Notes under the pieces: model-generated
Told to the model about the DNA's origin: nothing
Databases searched by the model: none
Seen by the model: the letters and a program-made list of their open reading frames with translations, nothing else
Shown here: in pieces, positions 27,810 through 36,783 of the stretch
How the letters are laid out: each line of letters begins with the position of its first letter
Numbering within the stretch: position 1 is the stretch's first letter
Source of the DNA: Mesorhizobium atlanticum
GTDB lineage: Bacteria > Pseudomonadota > Alphaproteobacteria > Rhizobiales > Rhizobiaceae
Length of the DNA stretch: 64,000 bases
Direction: 5' to 3'
NCBI RefSeq assembly: GCF_003289965.1
Contig: NZ_QMBQ01000002.1
Span: 248,001 to 312,000 of the forward strand
Program-made: the position numbers and the translations under genes

Positions 27810-29366
27810 ATGACGACACCGGGCTATACCGAGTCAGACAAGGCGGAGGACGTAAAACACCTCCACAGCATGGGCTACGCCCAGGAGCTGGAGCGGCGGC
27901 TCAGCCGCTTCTCGAACTTTGCGGTTTCCTTCTCCATCATCTGCATCCTGTCCGGCGGCATCAACTCGCTGGCCCAGGCAACCTCCGGTGCCGGCGGTAT
28001 CGGCATCGGCATCGGCTGGTTGGTCGGTTGCTTCGTGTCGCTGACCTTTGCGGTGGCCATGTCGCAGATCAGCTCGGCCTATCCCACGGCCGGTGGCCTC
28101 TATCACTGGGGTTCGATCCTCGGCAATCGCGGCACCGGCTGGGTGACGGCCTGGCTCAACCTGCTCGGCCTGATCACCGTGCTCGGCGCCATCAATGTCG
28201 GCACCTGGACGTTCTTCGTCGGCGCCTTCGGCCCGGCGCTGGGCATCGAGGGCACGCTGACCAACCAGATGATCTTCCTGGTCATCATCACCGGCGCCCA
28301 GGCGCTGATCAATCACCTCGGCATCAAGCTGACGGCGAAGCTCACCGACTTCTCCGGCTATCTGATCTTCTTCGGCTCGATCCTCATCGCGGTGGTCTGC
28401 CTGCTTTCGGCCGAGACCTGGGATTTCGGCCGTCTCTTCACCTTCCACAACTATTCCGGCGATGCCGGCGGCGGCGTGTGGCCGCAGGTGTCGAACGCCT
28501 GGGTCTTCGCGCTCGGCCTGCTGCTGCCGATCTATACGATCACCGGCTATGACGCCTCGGCGCATACGTCGGAGGAAACCATCAAGGCGGCCTCGTCGGT
28601 GCCGCGCGCGATGGTCATGTCCGTGATCTGGTCGGCTGTCTTCGGCTACCTGTTCCTCGCCGCTTTCGTCCTGATGATCCCGAACATGGACGACGCTGCC
28701 AAGCAGGGCTGGAACGTGTTCTTCTGGGCCTTCGACCAGCGCGTCGGCACCGGCGTCAAGGAGTTCGTCTACCTCGTGGTGTTCATCTCGCAGCTCCTGT
28801 GCGGCCTTGCCACGGTGACCTCTGCCTCGCGCATGATCTTCGCTTTCTCGCGCGACGGCGGCCTGCCAGGCTCGGCATCGCTTGCCAAGGTCAGCCCGAC
28901 CTACCGCACGCCGGTGGCCGCGATCTGGACGGCCTCGATCCTGTCGGTGCTGTTCGTGTGGGGGTCGTCGGTCGTCTCGGTCGCCGGCACCTCGGCCTAT
29001 ACGATCGTGGTGTCCTGCACCGTCATCTTCCTGTTCCTTTCCTTCACCGTGCCGATCGTGCTCGGCATGATGGCCTGGGGCACGCCGAAGTGGGACAAGA
29101 TGGGGCCGTGGAACATGGGCCGCGGCATCTTCATGCTGTTCGCCTTCCTGTCGATCGTGTCGATGATCCTGATCTTCGTCATCGGCATCCAGCCGCCGAA
29201 CGACTGGGCGCTCTATATCACCGTCGGCTTCTTCATCCTGACGGCGATCGTCTGGTTCGCCTTCGAGCGCAACCGCTTCCAGGGTCCGCCGCTGGGCGAC
29301 ATCATCGCGGCCCGACAGGCGGCGATCAAGGCGGCCGAACAGGCGGTCGGCGAGACCGGCCACTGA
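27810..29366 (+). CDS. APC-family amino acid/amine permease (copy 2)
   Basis: A 518-residue paralog of the preceding permease, colinear over the whole length: LHSMGYAQELERRLSRFSNFAVSF, SAYPTAGGLYHWGSIL and YDASAHTSEETIKA. Differences are concentrated in the first extracellular loops (ATSGAGGIGIGIGW) and mid-protein helices, so the two carriers may differ in substrate. The ribosome binding site and about 40 bp upstream nearly repeat those of copy 1, which places the left end of the duplication inside the upstream amidohydrolase gene. Confidence 0.9.
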   Translation: MTTPGYTESDKAEDVKHLHSMGYAQELERRLSRFSNFAVSFSIICILSGGINSLAQATSGAGGIGIGIGWLVGCFVSLTFAVAMSQISSAYPTAGGLYHWGSILGNRGTGWVTAWLNLLGLITVLGAINVGTWTFFVGAFGPALGIEGTLTNQMIFLVIITGAQALINHLGIKLTAKLTDFSGYLIFFGSILIAVVCLLSAETWDFGRLFTFHNYSGDAGGGVWPQVSNAWVFALGLLLPIYTITGYDASAHTSEETIKAASSVPRAMVMSVIWSAVFGYLFLAAFVLMIPNMDDAAKQGWNVFFWAFDQRVGTGVKEFVYLVVFISQLLCGLATVTSASRMIFAFSRDGGLPGSASLAKVSPTYRTPVAAIWTASILSVLFVWGSSVVSVAGTSAYTIVVSCTVIFLFLSFTVPIVLGMMAWGTPKWDKMGPWNMGRGIFMLFAFLSIVSMILIFVIGIQPPNDWALYITVGFFILTAIVWFAFERNRFQGPPLGDIIAARQAAIKAAEQAVGETGH

Positions 29367-29453
29367 TATGCGCATTATGGACTGTGGCCGGCCTTGTGCC
29401 GGCCATGGCTTCGTTTCTCCCTCTCAACGACCAAGCACTGGAGCGCCAAAGGA

Positions 29454-30824
29454 ATGGCCGGGAATTTCTCGTTCGATCAGTTGAAGAAGGCGGTCTCGAA
29501 TGGCGAGATCGACACGGTGCTCGCCTGCATCGTCGACATGCAGGGCCGGCTCTCGGGAAAACGCTTCCTGGCTCAGTATTTCGTCGATTCCGCGCATGGC
29601 GAGACGCATGGCTGCAACTATCTGCTCGCCTGCGACATCGATATGGAGCCGGTGCCGGGCTACAAGGCGGCGAGTTGGTCGAAGGGCTATGGCGATTTCG
29701 TCATGAAGCCGGACCTGTCGACGCTGCGGCGCATTCCTTGGCTGGAAAAGACGGCGCTGGTCATCTGCGACGTGCTCGACCATCACACGCATGAGGATCT
29801 TGGTCACTCGCCGCGCGCGATCCTGAAGAAGCAGGTCAAGCGTCTGCAGGAGCGCGGCTATATCGGCTATTTCGCCTCCGAGCTCGAATTCTACCTATTC
29901 AGCGAGACTTACGAGTCCGCCCGCAAGAAGCACTGGCAGGGGCTCGACAGCGCCTCGCCCTATATCGGCGACTACCAGATCGGCATCACCAGCAAGGAAG
30001 AAGGCGTCATGCGCCGGCTTCGCAACGAAATGGAGGCCGCCGGCATCCCGATCGAGAACTCCAAGGGCGAGTGGGGACCAGGCCAGGAAGAGATCAATGT
30101 GCGCTATGCCGAGGCGCTCGACATGGCCGACCGCCACGTCATCCTGAAGAACGGCGCCAAGGAGATCGCCGATTCCGAAGGCAAGGCCATCTCCTTCATG
30201 GCCAAGTACAATTACGGGCTCGCCGGCAATTCCAGCCACATCCACAATTCGCTGTGGAGCGCCGACGGCAAGACGCCCCTGTTCTTCGACAGACAAGCCG
30301 AGTGGACGTTGTCGACACTTGGCCAGCAATGGGCGGCCGGCCAGCTCAAATATGCCAAGGAGTTCACCTGGTTCCTGGCGCCCTACATCAACTCCTACAA
30401 GCGCTTCCAGGCAGGCACCTTCGCGCCGACCAAGATCATGTGGAGCGAGGACAACCGCACCGCCGGCTTCCGGCTCTGCGGCGAGGGCACCAAGGGGATC
30501 CGCATGGAGTGCCGCATCGGCGGCGCCGACCTAAACCCTTATCTGGCCTTCGCGGCGCTCATCGCGTCGGGCCTCGCCGGCATCGACGAGAAGCTGGAGC
30601 TGCAGAAGCCCTTCGTCGGCGACGCCTATCAGGCTTCGCGGCTGCCGGAGATCCCGAAGACGTTGCGTGACGCGACCGAGACGCTGGCCAAGTCGAAGAT
30701 GCTGAAGCAGGCCTTCGGCGACGACGTCATCGAGCACTATGTGCACACCGCCCGCTGGGAGCAGTTCGAATACGATCGCCGCATCACGGATTGGGAACTG
30801 CACCGGGGCTTCGAGCGGTATTAA
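29454..30824 (+). CDS. Glutamine synthetase family protein, gamma-glutamyl-amine synthetase type
   Basis: A 456-residue GS homologue. The glutamate- and metal-binding elements are intact: YFASELEFYLF (residues about 140), GPGQEEINVRYAEAL, the ATP-side GNSSHIHNSLW, and KGIRMECRIGGADLNPYLAFA with the arginine that holds glutamate. The N-terminal beta-grasp part and spacing resemble GlnT/PuuA-type enzymes that ligate glutamate to putrescine or other amines, not housekeeping GlnA; the GlnA adenylylation loop is absent. ALDH and iron-ADH genes follow, supporting an amine-glutamylation pathway. An upstream reading to 29394 adds twenty unlikely residues. Confidence 0.87.
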   Translation: MAGNFSFDQLKKAVSNGEIDTVLACIVDMQGRLSGKRFLAQYFVDSAHGETHGCNYLLACDIDMEPVPGYKAASWSKGYGDFVMKPDLSTLRRIPWLEKTALVICDVLDHHTHEDLGHSPRAILKKQVKRLQERGYIGYFASELEFYLFSETYESARKKHWQGLDSASPYIGDYQIGITSKEEGVMRRLRNEMEAAGIPIENSKGEWGPGQEEINVRYAEALDMADRHVILKNGAKEIADSEGKAISFMAKYNYGLAGNSSHIHNSLWSADGKTPLFFDRQAEWTLSTLGQQWAAGQLKYAKEFTWFLAPYINSYKRFQAGTFAPTKIMWSEDNRTAGFRLCGEGTKGIRMECRIGGADLNPYLAFAALIASGLAGIDEKLELQKPFVGDAYQASRLPEIPKTLRDATETLAKSKMLKQAFGDDVIEHYVHTARWEQFEYDRRITDWELHRGFERY

Positions 30825-30860
30825 GGGCCGCGTTAGGGTCGGCGCTGCCCATCACCCTTA

Positions 30861-30938
30861 CCCTCTCCCGTGAGAACGGGAGAGGGTAGCCGGCGTCGCA
30901 ACGCTTCCCTTCTCCCCCGTCACCATACGGGGAGAAGG
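30861..30938. repeat. Pair of palindromic (REP-like) hairpins
   Basis: Two hairpins lie in the gap between the synthetase and aldehyde dehydrogenase genes: CCCTCTCCCGT-gaga-ACGGGAGAGGG at 30861-30886 and CCTTCTCCCC...ACGGGGAGAAGG at 30908-30938. Both are of a kind commonly scattered between rhizobial genes. They could form stable RNA stems within the operon transcript and change the ratio of upstream to downstream products. Confidence 0.75.
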
Positions 30939-31005
30939 TGCCGGCAAGCGGATGAAGGCAGGCCATGCGCATATCGATTGTTGTAAAACTGCGAGGACTT
31001 ATAAA

Positions 31006-32394
31006 ATGACCGAAACGGTCAAGCTGAAATCACCCATCGACGGTTCGATCTATGCCGAGCGGCCGGTCGCGACCGACCAGGCGATCAACGCCGCGGTCGA
31101 ACGCGCCAGGGCGGCGCAGGAAAAGTGGGCCGAGACTCCGGTCGTCGAGCGCGGCAAATACATGCTGGCGATGCTCGAGGCGCTCGTCGCCATGACTGAC
31201 GAGATCGTGCCCGAGATCGCCTGGCAGATGGGGCGGCCGGTGCGCTATGGTGGCGAGTTCGGCGGCGTCAAGGAACGCACCAACTATATGGTGGAGATCG
31301 CCGAGGCCGCGCTGAAGCCGGTCATGGCCTCCAATCCGAAGGACGGTTTTCGGCGCTATGTGAAGAAGGTGCCGCTCGGCGTCGTGCTGGTGATCGCGCC
31401 GTGGAACTATCCCTATCTCACCGCCGTCAACACCATCGTGCCTGCGCTGATGGCAGGAAGCGCCGTCATCCTCAAGCACGCGGCGCAGACGCTGCTCGTC
31501 GGCGAACGCTTCCAGCAGGCTTTCGACAAGGCCGGCCTGCCCAAGGGCCTGTTCCAGAACCTCGTCATGAACCATGCCCAGACCGAGAAACTGCTCGGCT
31601 CGGGCAAGATCGACCACGTCAACTTCACCGGATCGGTCGGCGGCGGCCGTGCCATCGAGAAGGCCGCGGCCGGCACCTTCATGACGCTCGGCCTCGAGCT
31701 CGGCGGCAAGGACCCCGCCTATGTGCTGCCCGACGCCCAGCTGGACCATGCGGTCGCCAACCTTGTCGACGGCGCCTTCTACAATTCCGGCCAGTGCTGC
31801 TGCGGCATCGAGCGCGTCTATGTGCACGAGAAGGTCTATGACGAGTTCGTCGAAGGTTTTGTTGCCGAGACGAAGAACTACGTCGTCGGCAATCCGCTGG
31901 AACAGGCGACGACCCTGGGTCCGATGGCGCAGGCGCGCTTTGCCGACCTGATCCGCGAGCAGAAGGCCGAGGCGCTGCGCAAGGGCGCCAAGGCGCACAT
32001 CAACATGAAGGTCGAGAACGACAAGCCGGGCTCGCCCTATCTGGCGCCGGAAGTGCTGACCAATGTCGATCACCAGATGAGCGTCATGCGCGAGGAAAGT
32101 TTCGGGCCGATCGTCGGCATCATGAAGGTGCGCAACGACGAAGAGGCGATCGCGCTGATGAACGACAGCCCGTACGGGCTGACAGCCTCGATCTGGACGC
32201 GCGACACCGAGCGCGCGGTGGCGATCGGCGACCGTGTCGAAACCGGGACGGTGTTCATGAACCGCTGCGACTATCTCGATCCGGCGCTGGTCTGGACCGG
32301 CGTCAAGGACACCGGCAAGGGCGCGGCGCTCTCGGCCATCGGCTACGACAATCTGACCCGGCCGAAATCCTATCACCTGCGCGAAACGATCTGA
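31006..32394 (+). CDS. NAD(P)-dependent aldehyde dehydrogenase
   Basis: A 462-residue ALDH. IAPWNYPYLTAVNTIVPALMAG contains the family's catalytic Asn region (residues about 130-150), FTGSVGGGRAI binds the cofactor, LELGGKDPAYVL carries the general-base glutamate, and NSGQCCCGIERV the nucleophilic cysteine (about residue 265, flanked by two more). GAGGAC seven bases before the ATG decides the start. Position between a glutamylating synthetase and an iron ADH suggests it oxidises the aldehyde formed from a gamma-glutamyl amine or amino alcohol. Confidence 0.9.
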   Translation: MTETVKLKSPIDGSIYAERPVATDQAINAAVERARAAQEKWAETPVVERGKYMLAMLEALVAMTDEIVPEIAWQMGRPVRYGGEFGGVKERTNYMVEIAEAALKPVMASNPKDGFRRYVKKVPLGVVLVIAPWNYPYLTAVNTIVPALMAGSAVILKHAAQTLLVGERFQQAFDKAGLPKGLFQNLVMNHAQTEKLLGSGKIDHVNFTGSVGGGRAIEKAAAGTFMTLGLELGGKDPAYVLPDAQLDHAVANLVDGAFYNSGQCCCGIERVYVHEKVYDEFVEGFVAETKNYVVGNPLEQATTLGPMAQARFADLIREQKAEALRKGAKAHINMKVENDKPGSPYLAPEVLTNVDHQMSVMREESFGPIVGIMKVRNDEEAIALMNDSPYGLTASIWTRDTERAVAIGDRVETGTVFMNRCDYLDPALVWTGVKDTGKGAALSAIGYDNLTRPKSYHLRETI

Positions 32395-32412
32395 CCTTTC
32401 GAAAGACAGAAA

Positions 32413-33585
32413 ATGTCCAAGCTCATCTCCAAATGGAACTACCCCACCACCGTCCGCTTCGGCGCCGGACGTATCAAGGAATTGCCTGATGTGCTCAATG
32501 CGACGGGCATCAAGCGGCCGCTCTTCGTCACCGATCCGGGCCTTGCGAAGCTGCCCGTCGTCGCCTCGACACTGAAGATCCTCGACGATGCCAAGATCCC
32601 GTATGGCGTCTTCTCGGAAGTGAGGCCGAACCCGGTCGAGTCCAATCTCACCGCCGGCATCGCGGTGTTCAAGAAGGGCAAGCATGACGGCGTCATCGCC
32701 TTCGGCGGCGGCTCCGCGCTCGACCTCGGCAAGCTGATCGCCTTCCAGGCCGGACAGACCCGGCCTGTATGGGATTTCGAGGATGTGGGAGACTGGTGGA
32801 CCCGGGCCAATTCGGACGTGATTGCGCCGATCATCGCGGTTCCGACTACGGCGGGCACGGGATCCGAGGTCGGCCGCGCCGGCGTCATCACCAATGAGGA
32901 GACCCACACCAAGAAGGTCATCTTCCATCCGAAGCTTCTGCCGGCGATCGTCATTGCCGATCCGGAACTGTCGGTCGGCATGCCGCCCTTCATCACCGCC
33001 GGCACCGGCATGGACGCGCTTGCGCACTGCCTGGAGGCCTATTGCGCGCCGGGCTATCATCCGATGGCCGACGGCATCGCGGTGGAAGGCATAAGGCTGG
33101 TGTTCGAGAACCTGCCGAAGGCCTTTGCCAACGGCAAGGACCTCGTCGCGCGCGCCCATATGATGAGCGCGGCAGCCATGGGCGCCACCGCTTTCCAGAA
33201 GGGGTTGGGGGCCATCCATTCGCTGTCGCATCCGATCGGCGCGCTCTACGATACCCATCACGGCATGACCAACGCGGTGTTCATGCCCTATGTGCTGGCC
33301 TTCAATCGCGAGGCGATCGAGGACCGTATCGCACGGCTCGCCGCCTATTGCGGCATCAAGGGCGGCTTCGATGGTTTCGCCAAGGCCATCATCAAGCTGC
33401 GCAAGGAACTCAAGGTGCCGCACGCGCTGCCCGGCCTGATCAAGGGGCTCGACATGGACAAGAAGCGCAAGACGCTGATCGCCGACATGGCGGTGGTCGA
33501 TCCGACCGCCGGCGGCAACCCCGTGAAGCTCACCAAGAAGGCGGCGCTGACGCTGCTGGAAAATGCGATCGCCGGCTCTGTCTGA
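32413..33585 (+). CDS. Iron-containing (type III) alcohol dehydrogenase
   Basis: A 390-residue group III dehydrogenase. The NAD-binding FGGGSALDLGKLIAF lies at residues about 98-112, and PTTAGTGSEVGRAGVI is the classical signature. Metal ligands are visible as Asp in IADPELS, His in MDALAHCLEAY, and the two histidines in SLSHPIGALYDTHHG. It begins 18 bp after the ALDH and is likely cotranscribed. It interconverts an alcohol and aldehyde; with ALDH, two successive oxidations of an amino-alcohol-type substrate are plausible. Confidence 0.9.
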   Translation: MSKLISKWNYPTTVRFGAGRIKELPDVLNATGIKRPLFVTDPGLAKLPVVASTLKILDDAKIPYGVFSEVRPNPVESNLTAGIAVFKKGKHDGVIAFGGGSALDLGKLIAFQAGQTRPVWDFEDVGDWWTRANSDVIAPIIAVPTTAGTGSEVGRAGVITNEETHTKKVIFHPKLLPAIVIADPELSVGMPPFITAGTGMDALAHCLEAYCAPGYHPMADGIAVEGIRLVFENLPKAFANGKDLVARAHMMSAAAMGATAFQKGLGAIHSLSHPIGALYDTHHGMTNAVFMPYVLAFNREAIEDRIARLAAYCGIKGGFDGFAKAIIKLRKELKVPHALPGLIKGLDMDKKRKTLIADMAVVDPTAGGNPVKLTKKAALTLLENAIAGSV

Positions 33586-33824
33586 GAGCCGGCTTTCAAT
33601 ACCAAAAGTTGAAGAAGGGAACACTCGAGGAAAGGGAGGGGCAAAATCAAGGCAGCTAACCATTAGCCGGAAAATTAAGTGCGGGCTAATTGCTACAGTC
33701 CGTTAAAAAGAGTTAACTTTTTTCGCTGTGGGCTTCGGTTTCAAAAAGCCTTCATCTGGCTGTCACACGGAAACGATACCCGCATCGCAGGCGCCCAACA
33801 GCGCCAGTTCAACGGAGAGAACAC

Positions 33825-34931
33825 ATGTTCAAGTTCACGGGGAAAGTGCTTTCCCTCTCGGCCGCGGCGCTCTTCGCGTCGACGGTGATTTCGTCCGCGG
33901 CTTCGCTGGACGATCTCGTCAAGGCCGCGAAGGCGGAAGGCCAGCTCACCACCATCGCGCTTCCGCATGACTGGTGTGGCTACGGGGCAGTGATCGACGG
34001 TTTCAAGGCCAAGTATCCGGGAATCACCATCAACGAGCTCAATCCGGACGCCGGTTCGGGCGACGAGGTCGAGGCGATCAAGGCCAACAAGGACAACAAG
34101 GGCCCCCAGGCGCCCGACGTCATCGACGTTGGCCTGTCGTTCGGTCCGACCGCCAAGAAAGACGGCCTGATCCAAGCTTACAAGGTATCGACCTGGGATT
34201 CGATCCCGGACAGCGCCAAGGATGCCGATGGTTTTTGGACGGGCGACTATTACGGCGTGCTGTCTTTCTTGGTGAACAAGGATCTTGTGAAGGAAGCTCC
34301 GGCTGACTGGGCAGATCTGCTGAAGTCGGATTATGCCAACACCGTCGCCCTCGCCGGGGATCCGCGCGCCTCGAACCAGGCGATCCAGGCGGTCTACGCC
34401 GCCGGCCTGTCCGGTGGTGCCGCTGCTGGTGAAGCAGCCGGCACTGCAGGTCTCGACTTCTTCAAGAAGCTCAATGCCGCTGGCAATTTTGTGCCGGTCA
34501 TCGGCAAGCCAGCCACGCTGGCCCAAGGTCAGACCCCGATCCTGGTCACCTGGGACTACAACGCGCTTGCCGGCCGCGACACGCTGAAGGGCAACCCGCC
34601 GGTCGACGTCGTCGTGCCGAAGACCGGCGTCGTCGCCGGCGTCTATGTGCAGGCGATCAGCGCTTATGCACCGCATCCGAACGCCGCCAAACTCTGGCTT
34701 GAGTATCTCTACTCCGACGAGGGTCAGATCGGCTGGCTGAAGGGTTACTGCCATCCGATCCGCTTCAATGACCTCGCCAAGAACGGCAAGCTTCCGGCCG
34801 ATGTGATGGCCAAGCTGCCGCCGGCCGAAGCCTATGCCTCCGCGGTGTTCCCGACGCTCGACGAGCAGGGCAAGGCCAAGGAAGCCATCACCAAGAACTG
34901 GGACGCTGTCGTCGGCGCCAACGTGAAGTAA
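33825..34931 (+). CDS. ABC transporter substrate-binding protein (polyamine/iron/AEP-type)
   Basis: A 368-residue periplasmic binding protein with a Sec signal peptide (cleavage near SSAAS, residue about 27). TTIALPHDWCGYGAVIDGFKAKYPGI opens the mature domain; YYGVLSFLVNKDLV and ILVTWDYNALAG resemble binding proteins of the PotD / PhnS / Fe(III) group. Class and partners say importer; the ligand cannot be read. GGAGAGAACAC before the ATG. It has its own leader (239 bp, AT-richer, with a TTAACTTTTTTCGC stretch), so probably its own promoter. Confidence 0.87.
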   Translation: MFKFTGKVLSLSAAALFASTVISSAASLDDLVKAAKAEGQLTTIALPHDWCGYGAVIDGFKAKYPGITINELNPDAGSGDEVEAIKANKDNKGPQAPDVIDVGLSFGPTAKKDGLIQAYKVSTWDSIPDSAKDADGFWTGDYYGVLSFLVNKDLVKEAPADWADLLKSDYANTVALAGDPRASNQAIQAVYAAGLSGGAAAGEAAGTAGLDFFKKLNAAGNFVPVIGKPATLAQGQTPILVTWDYNALAGRDTLKGNPPVDVVVPKTGVVAGVYVQAISAYAPHPNAAKLWLEYLYSDEGQIGWLKGYCHPIRFNDLAKNGKLPADVMAKLPPAEAYASAVFPTLDEQGKAKEAITKNWDAVVGANVK

Positions 34932-34943
34932 TCATGCAAATCG

Positions 34944-34969
34944 TCCGGGCGGCCACAAGGCCGCCCGGA
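34944..34969 (+). terminator. Stem-loop between binding-protein and permease genes
   Basis: TCCGGGCGGCC and GGCCGCCCGGA form an 11-bp perfect stem with loop ACAA, 12 nt after the binding-protein stop. No U-tract follows. Such stems typically protect the binding-protein mRNA and lower expression of the membrane subunits. Confidence 0.65.
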
Positions 34970-34994
34970 GCTTCCCAGAAACGGTAGCCGGCGC

Positions 34995-35984
34995 ATGACC
35001 GATCTCTCGCTTTCCAACCAGGCCATTGCGGGAAAGACCGCGCCGCCCGCCGATGCGCGAAGCCGAAGGCTGCCGACGCAATGGTTTGGCGTCGCACCGT
35101 TCTTCATCTTCGCGGTCATGTTCCTGATCCTGCCCACCCTCTACCTGATGCTGGGCGCTTTCCAGAACGACGCCAGTGAGTTCACGCTTGCCAACATCGT
35201 CGGCATTTTCGATCCACCAAACCTGTCGATCTATCTGCAGTGCCAAGGTGCATCCTGGCTTTCCTGGACCCCTGGCAACTGCCAACTGCCCACGATTCTG
35301 GCTGCCTACTGGATATCGATCAAGGTCAGCTTGGCCTCGGCACTGATCGGCGCATTTTCCGGCCTGGCGATTGCCATCGCCATCGTGCGTGGGGGATTGC
35401 CGGAGTGGATACGCTCGGCGACGCTAACGTTTTCAGGCGTTGCGTCGAATTTCGCCGGCGTGCCGCTGGCTTTCGCCTTCCTTGCCACGCTTGGCCGGCT
35501 GGGTCTCGCCACGGTGATCCTGAATACCGTGCTCGGTTTCAACCTCTACGCACATGGCTTTAATATCCTGTCGTTCTGGGGCCTGACGCTGACCTATGTC
35601 TATTTCCAAATCCCGCTAATGGTGGTCATCATCACTCCGGCGATCGACGGGCTGAAGAAGGAATGGGGCGAGGCCGCAGCGACGCTGGGCGCGACCACGG
35701 CCCAATACTGGCGCATGGTGGTCATCCCGGTAATCTGGCCGAGCTTCCTCGGCACGGTCATCCTGCTGTTCGCCAACGCCTTCGGGGCCATTGCTACCGC
35801 CTATGCGCTGACCGGCTCTTCGCTGAACATAATTCCCATCGTGCTCTACGCGCAGATCCGCGGCGATGTGTTGCACAACGCGCATCTCGGCTACGCGATC
35901 GCCTTCGGCATGATTCTAATCACCGGCCTCGCCAATGTCTTCTACATCTGGTTCCGTACCCGTTCGGAGAGGTGGCTCAAATGA
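34995..35984 (+). CDS. ABC transporter permease (PotB-like)
   Basis: A 329-residue inner-membrane permease with six to seven helices; the first follows a cytosolic start of about 35 residues. The EAA coupling loop is GLKKEWGEAAATLGATTAQYWRMVVIP near residue 217-243 in outline. The periplasmic loop QCQGASWLSWTPGNCQL holds two cysteines that may form a disulfide. Its TGA overlaps the next permease start (ATGA). With the PotC-like partner and the ATPase it forms the import channel. Confidence 0.9.
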   Translation: MTDLSLSNQAIAGKTAPPADARSRRLPTQWFGVAPFFIFAVMFLILPTLYLMLGAFQNDASEFTLANIVGIFDPPNLSIYLQCQGASWLSWTPGNCQLPTILAAYWISIKVSLASALIGAFSGLAIAIAIVRGGLPEWIRSATLTFSGVASNFAGVPLAFAFLATLGRLGLATVILNTVLGFNLYAHGFNILSFWGLTLTYVYFQIPLMVVIITPAIDGLKKEWGEAAATLGATTAQYWRMVVIPVIWPSFLGTVILLFANAFGAIATAYALTGSSLNIIPIVLYAQIRGDVLHNAHLGYAIAFGMILITGLANVFYIWFRTRSERWLK

Positions 35985-36772
35985 AGTCCGGTAGATTCTG
36001 GGCCTGGGTCGTTTTCGCGCTCGGTGCGGCCTATTTCTTCATTCCGCTAATAGCTACCGTTGAATTCTCCATGCGCATGCGTCGCGGGGCCTATTCCTTC
36101 GACGCCTATCAGATCGTGCTTGGCGACGCACGCTTCCAAGCGACCTTCATGTATTCGGTGGTCGCCGCCCTCTTCACCATCATCCTCGGTGTGCTTATCG
36201 TGGTGCCGGCCGCCTACTGGATCCGGCTGCGCTTGCCGCAGCTCAGGCCGATCGTCGAGTTCATCACGCTGCTGCCGCTGGTCATCCCGGCAATCGTCAT
36301 CGTGTTCGGCTACATCAGAATGTACGGCTCGAATTCGCCGCTGCCGTTCCTGGCAAACGATACGGCCACCAACGCCCTGCTGGTGATCGGCTACGCGACG
36401 TTGTCGCTGCCTTATATGTATCGGGCGGTGGATACAGGCCTTCGCACCATTGATGTGCGCACGCTGACGGAAGCGGCCCAGATCCTCGGCGCGGGCTGGT
36501 CCACGATCATTACTCGGGTGATTCTGCCAAACGTATTGATCGCTGTGCTCTCCGGCGCCTTTCTGACTTTCGCCATCGTCATCGGCGAGTTCACGATGGC
36601 CAGCCTGCTGAATCGCCCGGCCTTCGGCCCCTATCTGCAGAACATCGGCGCCAACCGCGCCTATGAACCGGCGGCGCTTGCCATCATCGCCTTTGCCATT
36701 ACCTGGGGCTGTATGTCACTGATCCAGATCCTGTCCCGTTTCGCGCCGAAATCGGCGAACCGACCGAACTGA
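35981..36772 (+). CDS. ABC transporter permease (PotC-like)
   Basis: A 263-residue permease with six helices. The start at 35981 overlaps the PotB-like stop; the N-terminus MKSGRFWAWVVFALGAAYFF is a membrane entry helix. The EAA loop is VRTLTEAAQILGAGWSTIITRVILP at about residues 168-192. It is followed 11 bp later by the ATPase gene, so all four importer genes form one unit. Confidence 0.9.
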   Translation: MKSGRFWAWVVFALGAAYFFIPLIATVEFSMRMRRGAYSFDAYQIVLGDARFQATFMYSVVAALFTIILGVLIVVPAAYWIRLRLPQLRPIVEFITLLPLVIPAIVIVFGYIRMYGSNSPLPFLANDTATNALLVIGYATLSLPYMYRAVDTGLRTIDVRTLTEAAQILGAGWSTIITRVILPNVLIAVLSGAFLTFAIVIGEFTMASLLNRPAFGPYLQNIGANRAYEPAALAIIAFAITWGCMSLIQILSRFAPKSANRPN

Positions 36773-36783
36773 AAGCAAAAGCC

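Noticed and set aside
31030..33663. Very long open frame (877 codons) on the minus strand
   Set aside because: It lies opposite the clear ALDH and iron-ADH genes; the translation is Arg/His/Asp-rich and typical of the antisense frame of high-GC genes.
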